From contig QQVD01000025.1 in the NCBI GenBank assembly GCA_003388555.1, forward strand, positions 122,135 through 186,134: a stretch of DNA of 64,000 bases, given 5' to 3'. The stretch's first letter is position 1; each line of letters opens with the position of its first letter. Origin of the DNA: Acidobacteriota bacterium. Lineage in GTDB: Bacteria > Acidobacteriota > Thermoanaerobaculia > Multivoradales > Multivoraceae. The notes under the pieces were generated by a model. That model saw nothing but the letters and a program-made list of their open reading frames with translations. It searched no databases and was not told the origin of the DNA. This document shows positions 19,331-28,193 of the stretch, one piece after another. The position numbers and the translations under genes are program-made.

Positions 19331-19451
19331 GCTTCGCCGCAGAGACCGAGCCGTTCGCGCCGCCGAGATCGAAGATCGAGCGATCTGCGGTCGCCGGCGC
19401 AGCGGCGGCCCCTGAGCCTGGCGACCTCATCTGCTGAGCTATCCTGCGCCC

Positions 19452-20903
19452 ATGCCATCCAGCCGATTCAGGTTCCTCCCGTTCGCTCTCTCGCTCCTCC
19501 TCGCCGCACCGGCGGTCAACCACGCGACGGCGCAGGAAGAGATGCTCGCTGGTCTCGATCAAAGCGAGCAGCGGCTGCTGCTCGACATCCTGGTCAACCG
19601 CCACGCCAAGCGGGTGTGCTCCGGGGTGTTCCTCTCCGGCCGCAGCGCCGACGAGATCCTGCTGCGGGATCACGACACGGATCCGCGCACCGTGGTGACC
19701 CGGGTCGACCGGGAGAACGGCCTCGTCACGGTGAGCGCGCCCGCCTTTCCCGGCCGGCCGAGCGGCACCGCCGCTTTCCGCAACGGCCTCGGCTGCACCA
19801 TCCTCTTCGAGCTCTCTCCCGAGCAGCTCCGAGCCCAGCCGACGGATCGCCCGCGGGCGGCGACGCTGGATCCCGGACGGCCCTGGCCCGAGGGCAGCTC
19901 CACCGAGCTCGCGACCCCGACGGGCGTCGACCGCGCCGCCCTCGAAGCAGCGCTGGAGGGAGCGTTCTCCGAACCGTTCACCGACAAGGTGGTCGGCACC
20001 CGAGGGGTGGCGGTGGTCTACGACGGCGAGCTGGTGGCCGAACGCTACGCCCCCGGTTTCGCCGCCGACCGTCCGCTGATCATCTGGTCGATGACCAAGA
20101 GCATCACCAACGCAATGGTCGGGTTGCTGGTCGAGCAGGGCAGCCTGCGCATCGCGGATCCCGCTGCGGTGCCCGAGTGGCGGGGTGAGGGCGATCCGCG
20201 CGGCGCGATCACCCTCGATCAGCTGCTGCGGATGTCCAGCGGCCTGAAGTTCGAGGAGGTCTACGAGCAGGGGCTGATCGACGTGGTCGTGATGCTGTTC
20301 GGCAAAGGCGACACCGCCGGCTTCGCCGCCTCGCAGCCCCTGGCCGCCGAGCCGGACACCGCCTGGTCGTACTCGAGCGGCACCACCAACATCATCTCCA
20401 GGGTCGTGCGGCAGGCTTTCGAGGGCGACCTCGCGGGCTACGTCGCGCTGCCGCACGAGCGGCTGTTTGCCAAGTTGGGCATGACCCACACCGTGATCGA
20501 GCTCGACGAGTCCGGGACCTACGTCGGCTCCTCGTTCGCCTACAGCACGCCGCGCGACCTGGCGCGTTTCGGCCAGCTCCTGCTGCAGGACGGCGTCTGG
20601 GACGGGGAGCGATTGCTGCCCGAGGGCTGGGTCGCGTACTCGAGCACCCCGACGCCGCTGGCGCCGCGAGGTTCCTACGGCGCCCAGTTCTGGCTCAACG
20701 CCGGCGAGCCGGGCGATCCCGCCGAACGGTCGTGGCCCGACGTTCCCGCCGATGCGGTCTCGATGTCGGGCTTCGAGGGACAGTCGGTGACGGTGATCCC
20801 GTCGCGCAAGGCCGTCGTGGTGCGGCTCGGCCGCACCCCCGACCGCAGCGCCTTCGACCTGAACCGGTTCCTCGCCGACGTGCTGGCCGCCCTGCCGGAG
20901 TGA
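19452..20903 (+). CDS. Secreted serine beta-lactamase-fold hydrolase (family S12-like)
   Basis: 483 aa with a signal peptide (~1-27). The catalytic S-x-x-K motif is 'WSMTKSITN' (Ser about 213) and the Y-x-N-like motif is 'YSSGTTN' (about 307). A ~150-residue N-terminal extension with a Cys pair (CSG..., LGCT...) precedes the catalytic domain. Resembles class C beta-lactamase/esterase EstB/DD-peptidase relatives; substrate not predictable. A TATCCT hexamer at 19440-19445 sits only 6 nt before the ATG, so the message may be leaderless. Confidence 0.88.
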   Translation: MPSSRFRFLPFALSLLLAAPAVNHATAQEEMLAGLDQSEQRLLLDILVNRHAKRVCSGVFLSGRSADEILLRDHDTDPRTVVTRVDRENGLVTVSAPAFPGRPSGTAAFRNGLGCTILFELSPEQLRAQPTDRPRAATLDPGRPWPEGSSTELATPTGVDRAALEAALEGAFSEPFTDKVVGTRGVAVVYDGELVAERYAPGFAADRPLIIWSMTKSITNAMVGLLVEQGSLRIADPAAVPEWRGEGDPRGAITLDQLLRMSSGLKFEEVYEQGLIDVVVMLFGKGDTAGFAASQPLAAEPDTAWSYSSGTTNIISRVVRQAFEGDLAGYVALPHERLFAKLGMTHTVIELDESGTYVGSSFAYSTPRDLARFGQLLLQDGVWDGERLLPEGWVAYSSTPTPLAPRGSYGAQFWLNAGEPGDPAERSWPDVPADAVSMSGFEGQSVTVIPSRKAVVVRLGRTPDRSAFDLNRFLADVLAALPE

Positions 20904-21024
20904 ACCAGGAGCGAGCGGGCCGGGGCTGAGCGCTGGCGGCTCTGCCGGATCGCGCCCGCCGAGCGATGCTTCGACTTCGCATCCGCTCCGGAATGCCGCG
21001 GCGCCATGTCGCCTTGATATCGAC

Positions 21025-21513
21025 ATGGCACCGAGGGCGAAGTCGAGACGATGGGCCGCGATCCTGCTCGCCGTGTACATGGCGCTGGCGCCGCTCGGCG
21101 CCAGCGAGCCCGCGAAACCCGTCTCGCCCCAGCATCCCTGGTACCAGGGTGTCGCCGCCTTCCAGCAGCGCGACTTCGCTGCCGCGGAAGCCCACTTCCG
21201 CGAGGTGCTGGATCGGCACGGCAGCTCCTACGCGGCGCGCTACATGCTCGGCGCTTCGATGGTGCGCCAGGGACGGTGGGAAGAGGGCGGCGAGCAGCTG
21301 CGCCGGGCGCTACGCATGGCCGAGGACCGACAGCCGGCGACGGTGGCGATTGCCTACACGGACTACCGCCTCGAGCGCTTCGAGAAGGTCTGCGACGGTC
21401 TCGACTCGGTGCGCGGCTGGCAGGAACGGTGGCTGCCGACGGTGCAGCGCCTGCGCGAGGCCGCCTACTGCATCGACCCGCCCGACCTCTTCCCGCGCTG
21501 GACCGGGCGCTGA
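21025..21513 (+). CDS. Small exported TPR protein
   Basis: 162 aa. N-terminal signal sequence (~1-27), then 'HPWYQGVAAFQQRDFAAAEAHFREVLDRHG' split over two helices and 'RYMLGASMVRQGRWEEGGEQLRRALRMA', two consecutive TPR-like helix pairs. A C-terminal Cys pair is possible ('EKVCDG', 'AAYCID'). No strong ribosome binding site. Likely a periplasmic scaffold. Convergent with the sulfatase-fold gene, from which it is separated by the G/C tract. Confidence 0.7.
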   Translation: MAPRAKSRRWAAILLAVYMALAPLGASEPAKPVSPQHPWYQGVAAFQQRDFAAAEAHFREVLDRHGSSYAARYMLGASMVRQGRWEEGGEQLRRALRMAEDRQPATVAIAYTDYRLERFEKVCDGLDSVRGWQERWLPTVQRLREAAYCIDPPDLFPRWTGR

Positions 21514-21630
21514 GCGAAGCCCACGGCCCGCCACCCTGTCAGACCGCGCCGCCAGTCCACACTCCGCCACGATTCCCCTGCTGGGATCTCTCGGGCTGGG
21601 GATCTCCGTTCCTCTGGATCTCCCTGCCTG

Positions 21631-21766
21631 CCTCCCAACCCCCAACCCCTGACCCCTGTCCCCCAAACCCCAACCCCTTCCGCCCCCTCTTCCCTCTTCC
21701 CTCTTCCCTCTTCCCTGACCCCCAACCCCTGACCCCAAACCCCTTCCGCTCCCCTCTTCCCCTCCC
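21631..21766. repeat. C-rich/G-rich low-complexity tract with G-quadruplex potential
   Basis: The plus strand is nearly pure pyrimidine with A spacers. It includes an 18-bp direct repeat starting CCCCCAACCCCTGACC at 21639 and 21719 and about four copies of a 7-bp CTCTTCC unit (21685-21715). On the minus strand this gives some twenty runs of three to five G beginning immediately after the stop codon of the sulfatase-fold gene. It could stall polymerase, terminate transcription or stabilise the mRNA 3' end. No coding bias. Confidence 0.85.
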
Positions 21767-24169
21767 TCACTGCACGTAGCCGAGACTGCGCAGGCGCTCG
21801 AGCTCGGCGGCATCCAGGGTGGCTGCCGCCGCCTCGTCGTCGAGCCGCGCCGCCAGAGCGTCGGCGTGCCAGTTGTCGAGCAGTCTGGCCAGCTGCGCCA
21901 CGCGCTCCGGCTGCTCCGCGGCGAGATCCGCCAGGTTGTAGGGGTCGGCGACGTGATCGTAGAGCTCGTAGACGGGCTCGTCGTCGAAGGTGCCGTTGCG
22001 CACCAGCTTCCACCCTTCGGAGACGATGCTGAAGCTCGGGGCGCCACGTGGGCTGGTCGGCAGCTCGGTGATCGCGGGGCGCCGCCAGCGAGCCTCCTGG
22101 CTGCCTTCGAAGAGCGGTCGGAGGCTGGCGCCCTGCACCGCCTCGGGAACCGATAGCCCGGCGAGCTCGAGCAGGGTCGGCATCAGGTCGATGGTCTGCA
22201 CCGTCGGCTCGACGTCGACTCCTGCCGGCACGAAAGACGGGCCCCAGAGCAGCATCGGAACGCGGTTCAACTCGCCGTAGTTGGTGTGGCCGTGGAAGTG
22301 GTCGTCGTGCTCGAGCAGCTCGGTGCCGTGGTCGGAGACCAGTCCCACCAGGACGCGGTCGCGCAAGCCGAGCTCGTCGAGCTTGGCGAAGAGCTTGCCG
22401 AGCTGCTCGTCCATGCCCTTGATCGAGCCGTCGAGGCCGTTCTCCTCGAGACGGACGAACTCGGCAGGGTCGAGACCGACGGCGACCAGGTCCTCGCGTC
22501 GCGGCATGCCGAACATCTTCATCAGCGGGTGATCGATCTCCGGCCGCACCTGCTCGGTCATCTCGTCGAGGCGGTCCATCTCGCCCTCCTCGGCGAACAG
22601 CAGCTCGTGCTCGGGCGATGGCCGGAAGGGACTGTGCGCGTCGGAGATGTGCAGCAGGGCGAAGAACTTCGAGCTCCCTCTCCCCTCGAGCCATTCGAGC
22701 AGCGTCGGCGTCAGCAGCAGCGAGCTCTTGATCGTCGCTCCCGCCTCGAGGTCCTCCATGTCGGCGATGGCGCCGGCTTCCTGCAGCACCTCGTAGCCCT
22801 GGTGCAGGTTCGTCATCCGGCCGACGAACGGGATCGAGGTCAGCGCGTAGGTGGCGTAGCCGGCCTGGCGGAAGAGCTCGGCCATGGTCTCGGCAGAGGC
22901 GGGCAGGCGATCGGGGAGATTGGCGACCGTGTGGGTGGTGGGATAGAGCCCGGTCTGGATCGCCGGCACCGAGACCTTGGTCCAGGTCGACTGGCTGATC
23001 GGATCGGCGAAGCGCACTCCCTCCTCGGCCATGCGCTTCATCGTCGGCGCCGTGGCGCGCTCGTAGCCGTAGAGATCGAGGTGATCGCGCCGCAGCGTGT
23101 CGGTGATGATCAGGATCACGCCCTGGGGCCCCTCGTCGGAGGACGCGGTCTGCACCCGGCTGGCGCCCGAGCGCACCGCCGGAGCTCCCCACAGCCCCAC
23201 CGCTCCCTGCTCGGCCTCGAGACTCAGGGCGATGGTGGCGCTCTGGCCGCCGAGACCGGCGAGCTCGAGGCGCCCGGGCTGCCATCCGCCCGGGGTCGTC
23301 ACGCTCTGCTCCCAGGTCCGCGCCTCACCGCCGTCGGGCGTCACCTGGAGCCGGAACTTCGTCTCGCCGGGCTCGATGGTGCCCACCGCCAGCTCGAGGT
23401 AGGGGTCGGCGGGCAGCTCGACGTCGAAGGAGATGGTCTCCGGCGCGCGCGAGACGATGGTCTCGCGATACATCTCCGCCAGGCCCTGCCAGCTGGCTCC
23501 GCTCTCCACGGTGTGCAGGTGCTCGCGCCGCAGCACCAGCCGGACCCTCTCGATGGCGAACTCGGCGTCGGCCGCGTTGCTAGGGGTCAGCACCAGATGA
23601 CCTGGCGCGGCTCCCAGGGGCACCGGGTTAGAGGGCCGGATCGAGTAGTCGTGGAACTCCTCGCCAGCCTGCAGAGGCGTCTGGAAGATGCCCATCGGGT
23701 TGCCGAAGACGGCCGGCAGGATGAGCTCCGGGCCACGGCCGAAGCGCGCCGTGAGGTTGGTGCCTTTGGAGACCCGGGCGCGCACCTCGATCGACCAGAG
23801 CTCGTCCTCCGGCAGCTGCGGCAGCGGCACGGCGATCGATGGAGCCGGGCCCATCGGAGGCTCCGGTGAGGTGGTGCGGCCGACGAGCGCGCCGTCCTCG
23901 ACCCGTACCTCGGCCACTCCGAACACCGGCGTCCATCCCGCCAGCTCGCCCTCCTCGAACGTCCAGTCGGCGCCGTGCGGCGTCGGCGGCTCGAGCTGCG
24001 GCGTGCCTTCGATCCTCGCCTCGGGCAGCAGATCGAGCAGACGGAGCGGCTCGGTGGAAGCGGTCTCCGGAGCGCCGCAGCCGGTGGCGACGAGAGCCAG
24101 AACGACCGGGAACGACAGGCACGGGAGCAGGCTCGTCCGAACGAGGCGGAGGCGACGAGAAGCCGTCAT
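21767..24169 (-). CDS. Large sulfatase-fold lipoprotein, Thr-nucleophile type
   Basis: 800 aa from an ATG with an AGGAGAG ribosome binding site. Lipoprotein signal with 'VATGC' lipobox (Cys31). Residues ~65-335 form beta-rich, carbohydrate-binding-like domains of unknown family. Residues ~350-790 are sulfatase-fold: 'IITDTLRRDHLD' (Asp357), Thr397 in 'TKVSVPAIQTG' at the nucleophile position with the His of 'TTHTV' sixteen residues on, and 'VSDHGTELLEHDDHFHGH' as the second metal site. It ends 'LRSLGYVQ'. This is the most divergent of the four paralogs. Divergently transcribed from padR with 179 bp between, so it may share its operators. Confidence 0.86.
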   Translation of the reverse strand: MTASRRLRLVRTSLLPCLSFPVVLALVATGCGAPETASTEPLRLLDLLPEARIEGTPQLEPPTPHGADWTFEEGELAGWTPVFGVAEVRVEDGALVGRTTSPEPPMGPAPSIAVPLPQLPEDELWSIEVRARVSKGTNLTARFGRGPELILPAVFGNPMGIFQTPLQAGEEFHDYSIRPSNPVPLGAAPGHLVLTPSNAADAEFAIERVRLVLRREHLHTVESGASWQGLAEMYRETIVSRAPETISFDVELPADPYLELAVGTIEPGETKFRLQVTPDGGEARTWEQSVTTPGGWQPGRLELAGLGGQSATIALSLEAEQGAVGLWGAPAVRSGASRVQTASSDEGPQGVILIITDTLRRDHLDLYGYERATAPTMKRMAEEGVRFADPISQSTWTKVSVPAIQTGLYPTTHTVANLPDRLPASAETMAELFRQAGYATYALTSIPFVGRMTNLHQGYEVLQEAGAIADMEDLEAGATIKSSLLLTPTLLEWLEGRGSSKFFALLHISDAHSPFRPSPEHELLFAEEGEMDRLDEMTEQVRPEIDHPLMKMFGMPRREDLVAVGLDPAEFVRLEENGLDGSIKGMDEQLGKLFAKLDELGLRDRVLVGLVSDHGTELLEHDDHFHGHTNYGELNRVPMLLWGPSFVPAGVDVEPTVQTIDLMPTLLELAGLSVPEAVQGASLRPLFEGSQEARWRRPAITELPTSPRGAPSFSIVSEGWKLVRNGTFDDEPVYELYDHVADPYNLADLAAEQPERVAQLARLLDNWHADALAARLDDEAAAATLDAAELERLRSLGYVQ

Positions 24170-24278
24170 GGTCTCTCCTGAGAGGAAGGGAATGGCGGTC
24201 ACCGAGGCGGCAGATCTTTTGCGAGAAGCCGCGATTGTAGCTGCGTCCCGGTTCCCAGCCACCGAGCACTCCGAGAGC

Positions 24279-24331
24279 TTGTTGTTGACTTTCGACAACA
24301 AGCGGTGCAATCTATTGTCGGGATCCGACAA
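24279..24331. promoter_or_regulatory. Two palindromic operator candidates upstream of padR
   Basis: First dyad: TTGTTGT (24279-24285) and ACAACAA (24295-24301), 9-nt spacer. Second dyad: TTGTCGG-GAT-CCGACAA at 24315-24331, perfect 7-bp arms. Both share a TTGT...ACAA frame, as expected for PadR-type operators. A TTGACT hexamer lies inside the first. A TACAAT hexamer on the minus strand (24234-24239) may be the -10 of the divergent lipoprotein gene. PadR autorepression is inferred. Confidence 0.65.
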
Positions 24332-24348
24332 CAATCACTGGAGACACC

Positions 24349-24720
24349 ATGGCCGCGGCGAGCAAGACCAGGACGAGCCAACAGGACGTGCTGCGCGGCA
24401 CCCTCGACCTGCTGATCCTGAGGACCCTCCAGCTCGAGCCGATGCACGGCTGGGCGATCGCCCAGCGCATCCAGCAGCTCAGCCGGGAGGCGCTGCAGGT
24501 GGGCCAGGGCTCCCTCTACCCGGCGCTGCAGCGCCTCGAGCAGCGCGGCTTCGTCGACAGCGACTGGCGCATCAGCGACCGGGGGCGACGCGCCAGGTAC
24601 TACTCGCTGACCCACTCCGGCCGGAAGGCTCTCGGCGAGGAGACGGCGAGCTGGCGCAGCTACGTCGACGCGGTCGAGGGCGTGCTGGCAGCCGAGCCGG
24701 TCGAAGAAGGGGGCACCTGA
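24349..24720 (+). CDS. PadR-family transcriptional regulator
   Basis: 123 aa, typical short PadR (subfamily 2 length). Winged-helix core: 'DVLRGTLDLLILRTLQLEPMHG' split over helix 1, 'WAIAQRIQQLS', 'GQGSLYPALQRLEQRG' recognition helix and 'RRARYYSLTHSGRKAL' wing and dimerisation helix. The stop codon is immediately followed by the ATG of the permease at 24721, so the two form one operon. It probably binds the dyads at 24279-24331 and represses itself and the permease; the effector is unknown. Confidence 0.93.
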   Translation: MAAASKTRTSQQDVLRGTLDLLILRTLQLEPMHGWAIAQRIQQLSREALQVGQGSLYPALQRLEQRGFVDSDWRISDRGRRARYYSLTHSGRKALGEETASWRSYVDAVEGVLAAEPVEEGGT

Positions 24721-27384
24721 ATGGCGCAGCGACTCTTCGACCGCCTGCGCGGAGCGCTGCGGCAGCTCCGAGTCCTCGGCCGCAAGCGCTCCGTCGAGGC
24801 GGAGCTCGACGAGGAGCTGCGTTTCCACCTCGAGATGGAGACCGAGCGGCGGATGCAGGGCGGCATGAGCGAGCAGGAGGCGCGCCGCGCAGCGCGCTTG
24901 GACTTCGGCGGCATCGAGCGCTCGAAGGAGGAGGTACGCGAGGCGCGCTGGGTGCAGCCGATCGAGATCCTCTCCGCCGACCTGGGCCGGGGGGTGCGCC
25001 TGCTGCTGCACCAACCAGGCTTCTCGATCGCCGTCATCGTCGTCCTGGCCCTCGGCATCGGTGGCACCACGGCGGTGTTCAGCGTCGTGCGCTCGGTGCT
25101 CCTCGACCCCCTTCCCTACGAGCGACCCGGGCAGCTGGTGCGGATCTACCAGTACGACCACGAGGCGCCGGAGGAGGACCTGTACGTCAGCGCGCCGCAC
25201 TTCCTCGAGCTGCGCCAGCGCGCCTCGTCCTTCGAGAGCCTGGCGGCGGTCTACACCTACCACGAGGTGGCGATGGACCTGCGCAGCGGCGGTGGCACCC
25301 GCCGCATCACGGTGCTGCCGGTGAGCGCCGGCTACTTCGAGCTGCTGCGCACGCCGTTGAGCCGGGGTCGCGGCTTCGAGCGCTCCGCCGAAGCCGGCGA
25401 GAAGGTGGCCCTCGTCCGCCAGCGGCTCTGGCGGGACGCCGGCCTCGAGCGCCTCGGCGAGAAGATCGTGCTCGACGGCGAGCCGTATCCCGTGGTCGGC
25501 GTCGTGCCCGAGGCCTTCGTCGGCCCCCTCGACGCCCGGGGTGGCGAGGTCGAGGCGTGGGTGCCACAGAACCTGCGCCTCGGCGCGATGACCCTGAACC
25601 CGGGCAACCATTTCCTCAGCGTCATCGGCAGACTCGCCCCGACCGCCACTCTGGAGACGGCACGTCAGGAGGTGACGGCGGTCGACGCGGCCCTCGCCGA
25701 GGTCTATCCGGAGGCCGCCGACGACGCCCACCACCGCCTGGTGCCTCTGCACGAGGACCTGGTGAGCGGCGCCCGACCGGCCCTGCTGGTGGTGCTCGGC
25801 GCCGTGGTGCTGGTGCTGCTGGTCGCCTGCGTCAACCTCGCCGGTCTGCTGCTGGTGCGGGCGCTGGCCCGCCAGGAGGAGGTCGCCGTGCGACGCGCGC
25901 TCGGCGCCGGTACCCGACGCCTGGCGGTGCAGCTGCTCACCGAGGGCAGCGTGCTGGCGGCAGCGGGAGCTCTGTTCGGGGTCGGGCTGGCGCTCGCCGG
26001 CCTCGAGCTGGTGCGCAGGCTCGGACGCGACGCGATCCCGCGCGCCAGTGAGATCTCGCTCGACGGCTCGATCCTGCTGCTCGCCGCGGCGCTGGCGATC
26101 GCCACCAGCCTGGTCGCCGGCTTCCTGCCCGCCTGGCGGCTGGCGCGCACCTCGGCGCTGCGGGCGCTCGGTCGTTCGCGCCAGTTCGGCGACCGCCGTT
26201 CCACCCGCCTGCGGCGCATGCTGGCGGCGGGCCAGATCGCGCTGGCGTTGTCGCTGCTGGTCGGCGCCACGGCCCTCGGCCACACCGTGCATCGCCTGGG
26301 CAGCGCCGACCTCGGCTTCGAGACCCGGGGCGTGCTCACCTTCCAGCTCAACCTGCCGGCCCAGCGCTACGACAAGGAGCTGCGCGAAGCGACGCACCGC
26401 CGCGTGCTCGAGTCCCTCGAGGCGTTGCCGGGGATGCGCTCGGCGGCGGCGACAACGGTGCTCCCGGCGACCGGGAAGTTCTACAACTGGGGCACCAAGG
26501 TGACCGAGGGACCACTGGCCGGGACCGAAGAGGGCTACGTCGGCGCCGACCAGCGGGTCGTGGCGGGCGACTACTTCGCCACGCTCGGCATCCCGATCCT
26601 CGAGGGACGGGGACTCGGAGCCGGCGACCGCGGCGATCCCACCGACGGGGAACCGGCGGTCGCGGTGATCAGCACCTCGCTGGCGCGCAAGCTCTTCCCC
26701 GGCACCTCACCGCTAGGCCAGGTGATCCTGGCGGGCGGCCGGCCGCGCCGCATCGTCGGAGTGGCCGGCGACGTCGCCGGGGACTCGCAGGGCTCACCTG
26801 CGTACTTCGTCTACCACGCACACGCCCAGTTCGACAGCCGCCCGTCGACGCTGGAGTACCTGCTGGCGATCGACGGCGACGCCGAGGCGGTACTGCCCCG
26901 GGTGCGTTCCGAGGTGGCGCAGATCGATCCGGAGCTGGTGGTGCACCGGCCGAACGCGCTGCGCGACGTCGTCGTGCGCGGTTGGAGCGACCGCCGCTTC
27001 GCCTTCGCGATCACCGGCTCCTTCGCCGTCCTGGCGCTCACCCTGGCGGCGATCGGCCTCTACGGCGTGCTCGCCTACGAGGTGCGTCAGCGTCGCCGCG
27101 AGATCGGCATCCGCCAGGCGATGGGCGCTTCGCCGCTGCGGGTCGCCGCAGGCGTGCTGCACGACGGCATGCGGCTGACCCTCGCCGGCGCCGCGCTCGG
27201 CATCGTCGGCTCCTACGCGCTCGGCCGCCTGGTCTCGACACTGGTGTCGGGTACCGAGCCGAGTGAGCCCCTCGCCCTCGGCGTCGCCCTGGCCGTGCTG
27301 CTGGCCGCCGCCGCTGGGGCCAGCCTGCTGCCGGCCTGGCGCGCGCTGCGCACGCCGCCGACCGAGTCGCTGCAGGAGAGCTGA
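24721..27384 (+). CDS. ADOP-type MacB/FtsX-like permease, PadR-linked
   Basis: 887 aa. N-terminal prefix domain (~25-75: 'ELDEELRFHLEMETERRM', 'SEQEARRAARLDFGG') typical of padR-linked acidobacterial permeases. It is followed by TM1 ('VIVVLALGIGGTTAVFSVV', ~104-122), a periplasmic core, the first FtsX block ('VLVLLVACVNLAGLLLVRA', ~360-470), a second periplasmic core, and the last FtsX block ('RRREIGIRQAMGASPLRVA'). No ATPase gene adjacent. Directly abuts padR with zero spacing. Confidence 0.92.
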   Translation: MAQRLFDRLRGALRQLRVLGRKRSVEAELDEELRFHLEMETERRMQGGMSEQEARRAARLDFGGIERSKEEVREARWVQPIEILSADLGRGVRLLLHQPGFSIAVIVVLALGIGGTTAVFSVVRSVLLDPLPYERPGQLVRIYQYDHEAPEEDLYVSAPHFLELRQRASSFESLAAVYTYHEVAMDLRSGGGTRRITVLPVSAGYFELLRTPLSRGRGFERSAEAGEKVALVRQRLWRDAGLERLGEKIVLDGEPYPVVGVVPEAFVGPLDARGGEVEAWVPQNLRLGAMTLNPGNHFLSVIGRLAPTATLETARQEVTAVDAALAEVYPEAADDAHHRLVPLHEDLVSGARPALLVVLGAVVLVLLVACVNLAGLLLVRALARQEEVAVRRALGAGTRRLAVQLLTEGSVLAAAGALFGVGLALAGLELVRRLGRDAIPRASEISLDGSILLLAAALAIATSLVAGFLPAWRLARTSALRALGRSRQFGDRRSTRLRRMLAAGQIALALSLLVGATALGHTVHRLGSADLGFETRGVLTFQLNLPAQRYDKELREATHRRVLESLEALPGMRSAAATTVLPATGKFYNWGTKVTEGPLAGTEEGYVGADQRVVAGDYFATLGIPILEGRGLGAGDRGDPTDGEPAVAVISTSLARKLFPGTSPLGQVILAGGRPRRIVGVAGDVAGDSQGSPAYFVYHAHAQFDSRPSTLEYLLAIDGDAEAVLPRVRSEVAQIDPELVVHRPNALRDVVVRGWSDRRFAFAITGSFAVLALTLAAIGLYGVLAYEVRQRRREIGIRQAMGASPLRVAAGVLHDGMRLTLAGAALGIVGSYALGRLVSTLVSGTEPSEPLALGVALAVLLAAAAGASLLPAWRALRTPPTESLQES

Positions 27385-27400
27385 TCCGAGCAAGGCGAGC

Positions 27401-27461
27401 GTGGTGGCTCCAGCTCCCACCACCTCGGGGCGCCGCCGACCGGGACTGGAGCTCAGTCCCG
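27401..27461. terminator. Two hairpins between convergent genes
   Basis: GTGGTGG (27401-27407) pairs with CCACCAC (27417-27423). CGGGACT (27441-27447) pairs with AGTCCCG (27455-27461). Both stems are perfect 7-mers. They lie between the permease stop (27384) and the 3' end of the opposite gene (27453), the second overlapping its last codons. No U-tract. Confidence 0.5.
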
Positions 27462-28106
27462 CTGGGTGCGCGCCAGCAGAACGTGGTGCGCCCTCTCGCC
27501 GGCCTCCCATCGGGCGACCTCGTAGTGCTCGGTGAGGTCGAGCCCGTGGCCGAACAGCGGCGTGCCCCGGCCGAGCAGGACGGGGACGATCGCCACGTGG
27601 AGCTCGTCGAACGCGCCGATGGCCAGGAACTGCCGGACCGTCGTGGCGCCCCCCGCCACCCGGACGTCGAGCCCGCCCGCGGCCTCCCTGGCGGAATCGA
27701 GCGCCGCATCGGCTCCGTCGACGAAGTGGAAGGTCGTGCCGCCCTGCATCTCGAGAGGCTCCCTGGCATGGTGGGTGAGCACGAAGACGGGATGGTGGAA
27801 CGGCGGAGCGTCACCCCACCAGCCTCTCCACCCGGAATCGCCCCACGCTCCGCGCACCGGGCCGAACATGTTGCGTCCGACGATCGTCGCCCCGATGCCT
27901 TCCAGGCTGCGCCGCGCCCAACGGTCGTCGACGCTGTCCTCGTCGCCTCCCTCCATGCCGTGCAGGTGGCGCATCGAGCGGGTGGCGAACGCCCACTCGT
28001 GAAGCTTCTCCCCGCCGACGCCGAGTGGCGCCTCGTGGCTCTGGTCCGGCCCGGCGGCGAAGCCGTCGAGCGAGATCGAGAGACCGTGTCCTACGATGCG
28101 CTGCAT
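27453..28106 (-). CDS. Dihydrofolate reductase-family (RibD C-terminal-like) protein
   Basis: 217 aa from the ATG at 28106. Matches the YwjB/YyaP-like DHFR family: 'GHGLSISLDGFAAGPDQS' at the N-terminus, 'GATIVGRNMFG' (~80), 'VFVLTHHAREPLEM' (~112), 'GLDVRVAGGATTVRQFLAIGA' (~150, dinucleotide-binding loop) and 'VPVLLGRGTPLFG' (~180). Probably an NADPH-dependent reductase of unknown substrate. Divergent from the monooxygenase-fold gene at 28194 with an 87-bp interval that contains a 10-bp palindrome CCACCGGTGG (28147-28156). Confidence 0.88.
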   Translation of the reverse strand: MQRIVGHGLSISLDGFAAGPDQSHEAPLGVGGEKLHEWAFATRSMRHLHGMEGGDEDSVDDRWARRSLEGIGATIVGRNMFGPVRGAWGDSGWRGWWGDAPPFHHPVFVLTHHAREPLEMQGGTTFHFVDGADAALDSAREAAGGLDVRVAGGATTVRQFLAIGAFDELHVAIVPVLLGRGTPLFGHGLDLTEHYEVARWEAGERAHHVLLARTQRD

Positions 28107-28193
28107 GTCGAATCCGCGACTCCTCGCTCCGCCACGAGGAGTGTAACCACCGGTGGCGGGAGCGGAGTCGCACCTCGAAGGGACGAAGCTCGA

